Source of the DNA: an uncultured Clostridia bacterium
GTDB taxonomy: Bacteria > Bacillota > Clostridia > Oscillospirales > CAG-272
Direction of reading: 5' to 3'
Assembly: GCA_904502015.1 (NCBI GenBank)
Contig: CAJGEA010000119.1
Span: 1 to 6,082 of the forward strand
Length of the DNA stretch: 6,082 bases
The notes beneath the pieces were generated by a model that ran no database searches, was not told the DNA's origin, and was given only the letters and a program-made list of their open reading frames with translations. Below, in pieces: positions 1 to 5,901 of this stretch (positions are counted from its first letter, which is position 1; every line of letters starts with the position of its first letter). The position numbers were made by a program, and so were the translations under genes.

Positions 1-1
1 C

Positions 2-418
2 GGGCGGGTCAACACCATGACGGCGAGCTGGGGCACGGTGGGCATTCTGTGGAACAAGCCCGTGGCGATCTGCTTCATTCGCCCCCAGCGCTACACCTAT
101 GAGATCGCGGAGCGCGCCGAGCGTCTCTCGCTGTCCTTTCTTCCCGAGGAGTACCGCGCGGCCCTGCGCTACTGCGGCACGAAGAGCGGGCGGGACGGTG
201 ACAAGTTCGCGGCGAGCGGCCTGACCGTGGCGCACAGCGACGGCGCGGGCGTTCCCTACGTTGCCGAGTCCGAGGCAGTCATGATCTGCCGCAAGCTCTA
301 CGCCGACGATCTCCGTGAGGCGAAGTTTATCGACCCCGAGATGCTCAAGCACTACGCCGCGCAGGACTACCACCGCTTCTACGTCTGTGAGATCGAGGAC
401 GTGCTGGTTCGCGCGTAA
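2..418 (+). CDS. Flavin reductase family protein (FMN-binding), 5'-truncated by the window edge
   Basis: This is the C-terminal 138 residues of a flavin reductase-like (DIM6/NTAB-type split-barrel) protein. Such proteins bind FMN and commonly pass electrons from NAD(P)H to flavin or a partner; the physiological substrate cannot be read from the sequence. The frame is open to the left edge. The residues before the first ATG (position 17) read GRVNT and run straight into MTASWG, a conserved FMN-contacting segment normally found some 20-30 residues into the protein. The ATG at 17 is therefore internal and the true start lies before the window. Further family hallmarks are NKPVAICFIRPQRYT, the CGTKSGRDGDKFA loop and a C-terminal strand ending YVCEIEDVLVRA. 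The gene ends 24 bases before proA in the same direction, so cotranscription is possible, although no functional link to proline synthesis is obvious. Confidence 0.85.
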   Translation, partial: GRVNTMTASWGTVGILWNKPVAICFIRPQRYTYEIAERAERLSLSFLPEEYRAALRYCGTKSGRDGDKFAASGLTVAHSDGAGVPYVAESEAVMICRKLYADDLREAKFIDPEMLKHYAAQDYHRFYVCEIEDVLVRA

Positions 419-442
419 ATATCTGAAGGGAGTTATAAGAGT

Positions 443-1705
443 ATGGAACAGAAAACCGATATCTATCTGTACGTTGAAAATATTTGCAGAGCCGCCAAGG
501 AGGCCTCCCGTGCCTACGGCGCGACGAGCACCGCGAAGAAGAACGCTCTGCTCTGCACCATGGCCGACCAGCTGATGGCCGACGTGGCCGACATTCTGGC
601 CGCCAACCAACGAGATCTGGATGCTGCCGAGGAAAACGGAGTCCCCAAGGCTATGATGGACCGCTTGAAGTTGGACGAGAAGCGTCTTTCCGGCATTTGC
701 GACGCTCTGCGCGAGGTCGCCGCTCTGCCCGATCCCATTGGCTCGGGTGAGCGCACCGTCCGCCCCAACGGCCTGGTCATCCAGCACGTCCGCGCACCGC
801 TGGGCTGTGTCGCCATCATTTACGAGGCGCGTCCCAACGTGACCGTAGACGCCGCCGCCCTGTGCCTCAAGACGGGCAATGCCGTGGTACTTCGCGGCGG
901 TAAGGAGGCCGTCCATTCGGGCACGGCTCTGGTGGCGTCTATGAAGAAGGCCTTGGTTGACAACGGATTTTCCCCCGATCTGATCGGGTTTATCGCACAG
1001 ACCGACCGCGCGGGCGCGAACGCCCTCATGGACATGCGCCGCTACGTGGACGTGCTGATGCCCCGCGGCGGCAAGGGCCTGATCCGCGCCGTGGTGGAGA
1101 ACGCCCGCGTGCCCGTGATTGAAACGGGCGCGGGCAACTGCCATCTGTACGTGGACGAGACCGCCGACCTGGATATGGCGGTCAAGGTGGCCGTCAACGC
1201 CAAGTGCTCCCGTCCCTCGGTGTGCAACGCCATTGAGACTCTGCTGGTTCACAAGGCGGTCGCCCCCGCGTTCCTGCCCATGATGGCCGAGGCCATGGCC
1301 AAGTGGAACGTGGAGTATCGCTGTGACGAGGCCGCCTGCGCCATCCTGCCCTCGGCCAAGCCAGCCTCCGACGAGGATTGGGACACCGAGTATAACGACT
1401 ACATCCTGACCGTCGGCGTGGTGGATAGCATCGACGCCGCCATTGACCACATCACCCGCTACACGACGGGCCACAGTGAGGCCATCGTCACCCGCTCCAT
1501 TGAAAACGCCAACGCCTTCCGCGCCCGCGTGGACGCCGCGGCGGTCTACGTTAACGCCTCCACCCGCTTCACCGACGGCGGCGAGTTCGGCTTTGGCGCC
1601 GAGATCGGCATCTCCACCCAAAAGCTCCACGCCCGCGGCCCCATGGGCCTCATGGCGCTGACGACCGACAAATATTTGATTGATGGAGATGGGCAGGTAC
1701 GGTAA
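443..1705 (+). CDS. proA: Glutamate-5-semialdehyde dehydrogenase (gamma-glutamyl phosphate reductase)
   Basis: ProA reduces gamma-glutamyl phosphate with NADPH to glutamate-5-semialdehyde, the second step from glutamate to proline, in the cytoplasm. The 420-residue product matches the usual length of about 415-420 and looks complete. Family blocks appear in order: YEARPNVTVDAAALCLKTGN from residue 127, RGGKEA at 151-156, MPRGGKGLI at 206-214, and the catalytic cysteine segment RPSVCNAIETLLVH with the nucleophile at Cys261. Most homologues as I know them read RPGVCNA, so the Ser is a mild variant. The start at 443 is supported by an AAGGGAG Shine-Dalgarno at 426-432 with suitable spacing. The gene follows the flavin reductase after a 24-base gap. 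In many bacteria proB (glutamate 5-kinase) and proC adjoin proA; neither is visible here, so they must lie elsewhere or outside the window. No frameshift or missing catalytic residue was seen. Confidence 0.96.
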   Translation: MEQKTDIYLYVENICRAAKEASRAYGATSTAKKNALLCTMADQLMADVADILAANQRDLDAAEENGVPKAMMDRLKLDEKRLSGICDALREVAALPDPIGSGERTVRPNGLVIQHVRAPLGCVAIIYEARPNVTVDAAALCLKTGNAVVLRGGKEAVHSGTALVASMKKALVDNGFSPDLIGFIAQTDRAGANALMDMRRYVDVLMPRGGKGLIRAVVENARVPVIETGAGNCHLYVDETADLDMAVKVAVNAKCSRPSVCNAIETLLVHKAVAPAFLPMMAEAMAKWNVEYRCDEAACAILPSAKPASDEDWDTEYNDYILTVGVVDSIDAAIDHITRYTTGHSEAIVTRSIENANAFRARVDAAAVYVNASTRFTDGGEFGFGAEIGISTQKLHARGPMGLMALTTDKYLIDGDGQVR

Positions 1706-1707
1706 CG

Positions 1708-1726
1708 CAAGGGGCGTTGCCCCTTG
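1708..1726. repeat. GGGGC-core hairpin just after proA
   Basis: Directly after the proA stop codon there is a perfect 8-bp inverted repeat, CAAGGGGC (1708-1715) and GCCCCTTG (1719-1726), around a GTT loop. No T-run follows, so it is not a canonical intrinsic terminator, although it could still protect the 3' end of the mRNA. The GGGGC-N3-GCCCC core is shared with the hairpin at 5721-5747 downstream of the malic enzyme gene. Confidence 0.75.
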
Positions 1727-1732
1727 ACCCCA

Positions 1733-1764
1733 CACGAGAAACTTTTTGCAAAAAGTTTCTCGTG
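1733..1764. repeat. Perfect 32-base palindrome
   Basis: The arms CACGAGAAACTTTTTG (1733-1748) and CAAAAAGTTTCTCGTG (1749-1764) are exact reverse complements with no spacer. As RNA this would form a long stem with a small loop at the centre. The flanking bases do not extend the symmetry and no separate T-tract follows on the + strand. It could act as an unusual transcription end for proA, as a protein-binding palindrome, or simply be part of a dispersed intergenic repeat together with the hairpin at 1708-1726. The sequence alone does not decide between these. Confidence 0.75.
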
Positions 1765-1768
1765 GCTC

Positions 1769-1797
1769 TTCAAAAAACTTGAAAATACAATTATAAA
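1769..1797 (+). promoter_or_regulatory. Candidate sigma-70-type promoter for fumC
   Basis: TTCAAA at 1769-1774 (4 of 6 matches to TTGACA) and TATAAA at 1792-1797 (5 of 6 to TATAAT) are separated by exactly 17 bases, within an AT-rich stretch of an otherwise GC-rich window. The expected transcription start, 6-7 bases after the -10 box, falls near 1803-1805. That is the foot of the first hairpin of the fumC leader. The call rests on consensus and position only. Confidence 0.45.
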
Positions 1798-1803
1798 TCA
1801 AAT

Positions 1804-1950
1804 GCATTTTGCTGTGGCAAAATGCTACCGAAACGGTTGCCGCTCGCGGCAAATACATCACCTGCCACCGAGGTGGCGGACATCATTGCGCGGAGCGCAA
1901 CATCACTTGTGCCGACGGCACAAACTTCACCTAAAATCCGGAGGATTTTA
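1804..1950 (+). promoter_or_regulatory. fumC 5' leader: array of six tandem hairpins
   Basis: Six consecutive inverted repeats fill the leader. (A) GCATTTTGC/GCAAAATGC, 1804-1825, 9 bp, loop TGTG. (B) TTGCCG/CGGCAA, 1837-1852, 6 bp, loop CTCG. (C) CTGCCAC/GTGGCGG, 1862-1879, 7 bp with one T-G pair, loop CGAG. (D) TTGCGC/GCGCAA, 1886-1900, 6 bp, loop GGA. (E) TTGTGCC/GGCACAA, 1907-1923, 7 bp, loop GAC. (F) TAAAATCC/GGATTTTA, 1932-1950, 8 bp, loop GGA. The linkers from B onward are ATACATCAC, ACATCA, CATCAC and ACTTCACC, a repeating CATCA theme. The arm sequences differ while pairing is kept, so RNA structure rather than primary sequence appears to be what is maintained. No known riboswitch, T-box or leader-peptide pattern was recognised. 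The role could be mRNA stability, translation control or protein binding; the last four loops are purine-rich. Confidence 0.7.
1932..1950 (+). promoter_or_regulatory. Hairpin enclosing the fumC ribosome binding site
   Basis: The Shine-Dalgarno GGAGG (1940-1944) sits with three bases in the loop and two in the stem of a perfect 8-bp inverted repeat, TAAAATCC and GGATTTTA. The right arm ends on the A of the ATG start codon. The stem is mostly A-T and therefore weak, so it may breathe enough for ribosomes to enter, or may make initiation sensitive to temperature or to a bound factor. Spacing of GGAGG to ATG is 5 bases, which supports 1950 as the start. Confidence 0.65.
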
Positions 1951-3344
1951 TGCCGTACCGTATCGAATACGACTCCATGGGCGAGGTCCGCGTGCCGGCT
2001 GACCGCCTGTGGGGCGCACAGACCCAGCGGAGTCTGGAAAATTTCCGCATCAGCACCGAGAAAATGCCGACCGAGATCGTCCGCGCCTTCGGTCTGCTCA
2101 AAAAGGCGGCGGCACTCGCTAACCGTGAGCTTCGCCCCGACCGCATGACCGAGGTCAAATGCACCGCCATCTGCCACGCGTGTGACGAGGTCATCGCGGG
2201 CGAGCTGGACGGGCATTTCCCGCTTGCCGTGTGGCAGACGGGGAGCGGCACCCAATCCAACATGAACGCCAACGAGGTTATCGCCAACCGTGCCCACGGG
2301 TGGGCGGCGGAGAGCGGACTTTGTGCGGCGGAGGGGCGGCTGTGCCATCCCAACGACGACGTCAATATGTCCCAGTCCTCCAACGATACCTTCCCCACCG
2401 CCATGCACGTGGCGGCCAAGCTGGGGATCAACCGCCACCTGCTCCCTGCGCTGGACAAGCTGATCGCTGAATTTGCACGGCTGGAGGGCGAGTGCGGTGA
2501 CGTCATCAAGAGCGGTCGCACCCACCTGCAGGATGCCACCCCCATCAAGTTCTCGCAGGAGATCTCGGGTTGGCGCGGGATGCTGGAGGTGTCCCGCCGA
2601 CAGATCGCGTGCGCCGCAGAGGGCTTGTCCCGTCTGGCGCTCGGTGGCACGGCGGTGGGCACGGGGCTCAACGCGCCCGAGGGCTTTGACACCCGAGCGG
2701 CGGCCATTCTTTCTGAGCTGACGGGAGAGCATTTTGAGACCGATCCCAATAAATTCCATGCCCTGACCGCCAAGGACGAGCTTACATTTGCCCATGGCGC
2801 TCTCAAGGCGCTGGCGGCGGATCTCATGAAGATCGCCAACGATATCCGTTGGTTAGCGAGCGGCCCGCGTTGTGGCCTGGGGGAGATCTTCATCCCCGAA
2901 AACGAGCCGGGGTCATCCATCATGCCGGGCAAGGTCAATCCCACCCAGTGCGAGGCCATTACCATGGTCGCCGTGCAGGTCATGGCCAACGACGTGGCGG
3001 TGGGTATGGCGGCATCGCAGGGCAATTTCCAGCTCAACGTATTCATGCCGGTCTGCATCCACAATTTCCTGCAATCGGTGCGCCTGCTGGCTGACGGCAT
3101 GGAGTCCTTCCGCGTCCATTGCGTGTCGGGCATCGTCCCCAACCGCGAGAAGATGGCCGAGAATCTGCGCCGCTCGCTTATGACGGTCACGGCGCTCAAT
3201 CCCTACATCGGGTACGAGAACGCCGCCCGCGTGGCCAAGCTGGCTCACGCCGAGGACATCACCCTGCGTGAGGCCTGCCTCCGTCTCGGGTATCTGACCC
3301 CCGAGCGGTTTGACGAGGTATTCCGCACCGAGAAAATGGTCTGA
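1950..3344 (+). CDS. fumC: Class II fumarate hydratase (fumarase C)
   Basis: This enzyme reversibly hydrates fumarate to L-malate without an iron-sulfur cluster, as a cytoplasmic homotetramer in characterised members. The 464 residues are close to the 467 of E. coli FumC. In order are seen GSGTQSNMNANEV from residue 98, SQSSNDTFPTAMH from 141, GRTHLQDATPI with the conserved His at 192, and the superfamily signature GSSIMPGKVNPTQCEA starting at 321, carrying the catalytic serine (by alignment Ser322). The form MPGKVNPTQCEA points to fumarase rather than aspartase, which typically has MPAKVNPVIPE, and argues against argininosuccinate or adenylosuccinate lyase. The start is fixed by GGAGG five bases upstream. 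The leader is an unusual run of hairpins, suggesting post-transcriptional control. Its malate product is the substrate of the malic enzyme encoded at 4474-5661, with two envelope genes in between. Confidence 0.96.
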   Translation: MPYRIEYDSMGEVRVPADRLWGAQTQRSLENFRISTEKMPTEIVRAFGLLKKAAALANRELRPDRMTEVKCTAICHACDEVIAGELDGHFPLAVWQTGSGTQSNMNANEVIANRAHGWAAESGLCAAEGRLCHPNDDVNMSQSSNDTFPTAMHVAAKLGINRHLLPALDKLIAEFARLEGECGDVIKSGRTHLQDATPIKFSQEISGWRGMLEVSRRQIACAAEGLSRLALGGTAVGTGLNAPEGFDTRAAAILSELTGEHFETDPNKFHALTAKDELTFAHGALKALAADLMKIANDIRWLASGPRCGLGEIFIPENEPGSSIMPGKVNPTQCEAITMVAVQVMANDVAVGMAASQGNFQLNVFMPVCIHNFLQSVRLLADGMESFRVHCVSGIVPNREKMAENLRRSLMTVTALNPYIGYENAARVAKLAHAEDITLREACLRLGYLTPERFDEVFRTEKMV

Positions 3345-3400
3345 TTCCCCTTGTGGGACAACATAATAATGCAAAAACAAAAACAGGAGAATTTTACATC

Positions 3401-3958
3401 ATGAAACAAGCAATCACCCGCGCTCTCACCCTCGTTTTGGCGGCAGTTATGCTGGTATCGGTTTGCGCTTGCGGCAAACTGGAAAATAAGGACAAGGGCT
3501 ACATCATCAACATGGGCAATGAGGAAAACCCCAAGGACGAGATGGCTTCCTTCGTGGAGGGCAACCTGACTCTGATCACCGACATCGCCAAGGCGACGAT
3601 CAAGAAGGGAACCTATGTTCACTACGACTTTCAAGAGCAGATGGTAGACGAATCCACGGGCGAGCTGCGCTTCGTGGTGCAGGAGGGCGACGGCCACACG
3701 TGGCGCGTCTGCAAGGACGAGCTGCTCAACCGCCTGACCGAGTTCAAGTTCGTGGGCGCTGTGCGCTACGAGCCCGCAAAGGCCAAGGGCGTTGTCATCA
3801 TCGAGCCCCGTATGACCATCAATGACAAAACGGTATATCTCGTGTATTGCACCAACGCCGCTGCCCGTCGGGCGGTAAAGAACGGCACGTTCAGCCCCGA
3901 CAAGAAGATCCAGTTCAAGAAGGTCACGGGCAACTGGTACTGCGTGGTGGCAGAGTGA
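3401..3958 (+). CDS. Putative lipoprotein of unknown function
   Basis: I do not recognise the family. The 185-residue product starts with a textbook lipoprotein signal: MKQAITR, a hydrophobic stretch at about residues 8-21, and the lipobox VCAC with the likely lipidated Cys at 24, followed by GKLENKDKG. It should be exported and anchored to the outer face of the cytoplasmic membrane. The mature part is polar and charged, with no transmembrane segment, and looks like a small mixed alpha/beta domain. It contains RFVVQEGDGHTWRVCKDEL, VVIIEPRMTINDKTVYLVYC and a C-terminal NWYCVVAE. The ATG at 3401 is preferred over an in-frame GTG at 3353 because AGGAG lies at 3385-3389 and the signal peptide begins here. 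It follows fumC by 56 bases and precedes the DUF3592-like gene by 26, so it may share their transcript. CATAAT at 3362-3367 resembles a -10 box but no good -35 accompanies it. Confidence 0.8.
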   Translation: MKQAITRALTLVLAAVMLVSVCACGKLENKDKGYIINMGNEENPKDEMASFVEGNLTLITDIAKATIKKGTYVHYDFQEQMVDESTGELRFVVQEGDGHTWRVCKDELLNRLTEFKFVGAVRYEPAKAKGVVIIEPRMTINDKTVYLVYCTNAAARRAVKNGTFSPDKKIQFKKVTGNWYCVVAE

Positions 3959-3984
3959 CCGAGTGCGGCGCGAGGTGATAGATC

Positions 3985-4434
3985 ATGTGTGACCATGATA
4001 GCAGCCGCGACCCCAACTCCCCTGAGAGACGAAAGGCGGCGAGGTACGCCAAGGCGGGCAAGGTATGCTCGATAACGGGCACCGTCCTTGCTGTTGCCGC
4101 CATAGTAGCGGGGGCGGGTCTGATGAAGGCTGATAACGGCTCTCCCGTCCTTTTGGTTTGCATAGTTCCCATGGCCGTTCTTTTGTTCTTGGGCGGTTAT
4201 TTCGAACGCAAGGATCTGACGCTCCGCTGTACCGAGCGCACCACCGCCCATTGCATCGACACGGTGCGCCGCCACAGGGGCAGGCGATCCACCCGCCACC
4301 CCATCGTGGAATACGAGGTGGACGGGGTGCGTCATACCGCTGAGCTGTCGATCTCCTGCTCTCGGAAAGACGTAGGCGAGCTGTATACCATCTACTACGA
4401 TCCGCTGGACCCCGACACGGTGCGGGATCAGTGA
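3985..4434 (+). CDS. DUF3592-like membrane protein with two transmembrane helices
   Basis: The 149-residue product has a basic N-terminus (SPERRKAARYAKAGK) and two hydrophobic helices at about residues 27-47 and 54-73. A soluble C-terminal domain of about 75 residues follows. That domain has the pattern I associate with DUF3592 proteins: an initial strand TAHCIDTVRRHRGRR, then HPIVEYEVDGVRHTAEL, and finally VGELYTIYYDPLDPDTV. The function of DUF3592 is not established; the fold resembles small beta domains that follow a membrane anchor. Start choice is firm: GAGGTGAT at 3972-3979 is an excellent match to the 16S anti-Shine-Dalgarno and lies five bases before the ATG. Gaps of 26 bases to the lipoprotein and 39 to the malic enzyme gene suggest cotranscription, and a membrane protein beside a lipoprotein makes joint action at the envelope conceivable. 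The family assignment is from memory of motifs, not a search. Confidence 0.75.
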   Translation: MCDHDSSRDPNSPERRKAARYAKAGKVCSITGTVLAVAAIVAGAGLMKADNGSPVLLVCIVPMAVLLFLGGYFERKDLTLRCTERTTAHCIDTVRRHRGRRSTRHPIVEYEVDGVRHTAELSISCSRKDVGELYTIYYDPLDPDTVRDQ

Positions 4435-4473
4435 AGCAACTATTTTTACACATACCACAAGAAAGGCACACCC

Positions 4474-5661
4474 ATGAACATATCCGAGCAATCTCTCAAA
4501 AAGCACTACGACTGGCAGGGCAAGATCGAGGTCGTCACCCGTTGCCCCATTGACACGCGGGAGGATCTGTCCCTCGCCTACACCCCCGGTGTGGCCACGC
4601 CTTGCCTTGAGATCCAAAAGGACGTGGACAAGTCCTACGAGCTGACCCGCCGCTCCAATCTCGTGGCGGTGGTGACCGACGGCACGGCGGTGCTGGGCCT
4701 TGGCGACATTGGCCCCGAGGCGGGTATGCCAGTCATGGAAGGGAAGTGCGCGCTCTTCAAGGCGTTCGCCGACGTGGATGCCTTCCCGCTGTGCATCCGC
4801 TCCAAGGATGTGGATGAGATCGTGCGCACCGTGTACCTTCTGTCGGGCAGCTTCGGCGGCATCAATCTGGAGGACATCAGCGCTCCCCGTTGCTTTGAGA
4901 TCGAGCGGCGGCTCAAGGAGATCTGCGACATTCCCGTGTTCCACGACGATCAGCACGGTACCGCCATCGTGGTGGCGGCGGCCCTGCTCAACGCCCTGCG
5001 CGTGGTGGGCAAGGACATCGCTGACGTGCGCGTGGTCATCAACGGCGCGGGCGCGGCGGGCATCTCCATCGGCCGCCATCTCTTGAATATGGGCGTCAAG
5101 CACCTGATTATGGTGGATCGCTTTGGCGCGATCTACAAGGGCAAGCCCGAGAACAACCCCGCGCAGGAGGATATGGCGGCCATCACCAATGAGGAGTGCG
5201 TGACGGGCGATCTTGCCGCGTGCCTCGCGGGTGCCGACGTGTTCGTGGGCGTATCCGCGCCCGGCGTGGTCACCCCCGAGATGGTTTCGAGCATGGCGAA
5301 GGATGCCATCGTGTTTCCTATGGCCAACCCCACCCCCGAGATCATGCCCGACGCGGCACTCGCGGCAGGGGCACGCATCGTGGGTACGGGACGCTCGGAT
5401 TTCCCTAATCAGATCAACAACGTTCTGGCGTTCCCCGGCATCTTCCGCGGTGCGCTGGATTGCCGCGCCTCCTGCATCAACGAGGAGATGAAGGTGGCGA
5501 CCTCGCGCGCGCTGGCCGCGCTCATCCCCGCCGACGAGCTGTCCGAGGAGAACATCATCCCGAATGCGCTGGACAAGCGCGTTGCCCGCGCAGTGGCCGA
5601 CGCCGTCATCGAGGCGGCGAAGCAGGCGGGCGTGGCACGCCTCCGTGCCGAGGGAAAGTAG
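4474..5661 (+). CDS. Malic enzyme, NAD(P)-dependent, oxaloacetate-decarboxylating
   Basis: The enzyme oxidatively decarboxylates L-malate to pyruvate and CO2, making NADH or NADPH, in the cytoplasm. At 395 residues it is the short bacterial form, lacking the C-terminal phosphotransacetylase-like domain of the long MaeB enzymes. Visible hallmarks are YTPGVATPC with the catalytic Tyr36, TDGTAVLGLGDIGPEAGMPV, the catalytic lysine in EGKCALFKAF (Lys91), and metal-binding acidic residues in NLEDIS (Glu133, Asp134) and HDDQHGT (Asp159). The Rossmann loop GAGAAG is at 191-196 and an Asp at 215 ends the following strand (MVDRFG). That Asp would suit the ribose of NAD, but cofactor preference is not safely predicted. 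FPMANPTPEI lies further on. The start is supported by GAAAGG at 4461-4466. Fumarase upstream supplies its substrate. An alternative name used in databases for such proteins is NADP-dependent malate dehydrogenase (decarboxylating). Confidence 0.94.
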   Translation: MNISEQSLKKHYDWQGKIEVVTRCPIDTREDLSLAYTPGVATPCLEIQKDVDKSYELTRRSNLVAVVTDGTAVLGLGDIGPEAGMPVMEGKCALFKAFADVDAFPLCIRSKDVDEIVRTVYLLSGSFGGINLEDISAPRCFEIERRLKEICDIPVFHDDQHGTAIVVAAALLNALRVVGKDIADVRVVINGAGAAGISIGRHLLNMGVKHLIMVDRFGAIYKGKPENNPAQEDMAAITNEECVTGDLAACLAGADVFVGVSAPGVVTPEMVSSMAKDAIVFPMANPTPEIMPDAALAAGARIVGTGRSDFPNQINNVLAFPGIFRGALDCRASCINEEMKVATSRALAALIPADELSEENIIPNALDKRVARAVADAVIEAAKQAGVARLRAEGK

Positions 5662-5720
5662 GTTCTAAATTTGGATTTATCGATCTGTTAGAATTTGCGT
5701 ACTCGCCCGGGTGCTAAGGG

Positions 5721-5747
5721 GGTGCAGGGGGCAAAGCCCCCTGCACC
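5721..5747. repeat. 12-bp GC-rich hairpin downstream of the malic enzyme gene
   Basis: GGTGCAGGGGGC (5721-5732) and GCCCCCTGCACC (5736-5747) are perfect complements around an AAA loop. No T-tract follows, so it is not a standard intrinsic terminator, but its stability could mark or protect the 3' end of the malic enzyme mRNA 60 bases after the stop codon. Its core resembles the hairpin after proA at 1708-1726, suggesting a dispersed repeat family. Confidence 0.75.
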
Positions 5748-5809
5748 TAACAAAGATTGGCCGGCGGTGTCGGGGGCGGCCTTGAGCGCCCCGACGCGCA
5801 CCGGTAGGT

Positions 5810-5887
5810 GCAAGAAAATTTATACTACATATAGTTTTTTTCGTTTTTCTCGTTCCGTATATTTTTGGTTATTGCTAATTTTCTTGC
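5810..5887. repeat. T-rich block bounded by 11-base inverted repeats
   Basis: GCAAGAAAATT (5810-5820) and AATTTTCTTGC (5877-5887) are exact reverse complements. They enclose 56 bases that are strikingly T-rich on the + strand, with T7 at 5835-5841, T5 at 5844-5848 and T5 at 5862-5866. A weak ACTA/TAGT stem (5824-5827, 5832-5835) directly abuts the T7 run, giving a poor terminator-like arrangement for the malic enzyme transcript. Base composition contrasts sharply with the GC-rich flanks. Confidence 0.6.
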
Positions 5888-5901
5888 GGCTTCCGCCGCG
5901 C

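Noticed and set aside
17..19. ATG as the start of the flavin reductase gene
   Set aside because: The frame is open upstream and the preceding codons (GRVNT) continue the conserved FMN-binding segment, so the gene starts outside the window.
1804..1950. CRISPR array or classical direct-repeat array
   Set aside because: The units are hairpins of differing sequence and size with only short CATCA-like linkers in common. There are no identical repeats with uniform spacers.
1804..1950. T-box, ribosomal-protein leader or known riboswitch
   Set aside because: No T-box consensus, no terminator/antiterminator pair with a T-run and no familiar aptamer core was recognised in the hairpin string.
1791..2795. 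334-codon open frame on the - strand
   Set aside because: It overlaps the hairpin leader and the first 60 percent of fumC in antisense, and its composition is that of a shadow frame.
1931..3199. 422-codon open frame on the - strand opposite fumC
   Set aside because: It is a shadow of the strongly biased GC-rich fumC codons. The translation is serine/arginine/alanine-rich low-complexity sequence without recognisable motifs, and fumC itself has full-length family hallmarks.
3353..3400. Upstream GTG start extending the lipoprotein by 16 residues
   Set aside because: The extension would put polar residues before the signal peptide, whereas the ATG at 3401 has AGGAG upstream and begins the signal sequence directly.
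3766..5103. 445-codon open frame on the - strand
   Set aside because: It runs antisense across parts of three real genes and their spacers, shows a His/Ala/Gly/Val-rich composition typical of shadow frames, and has no family motif.
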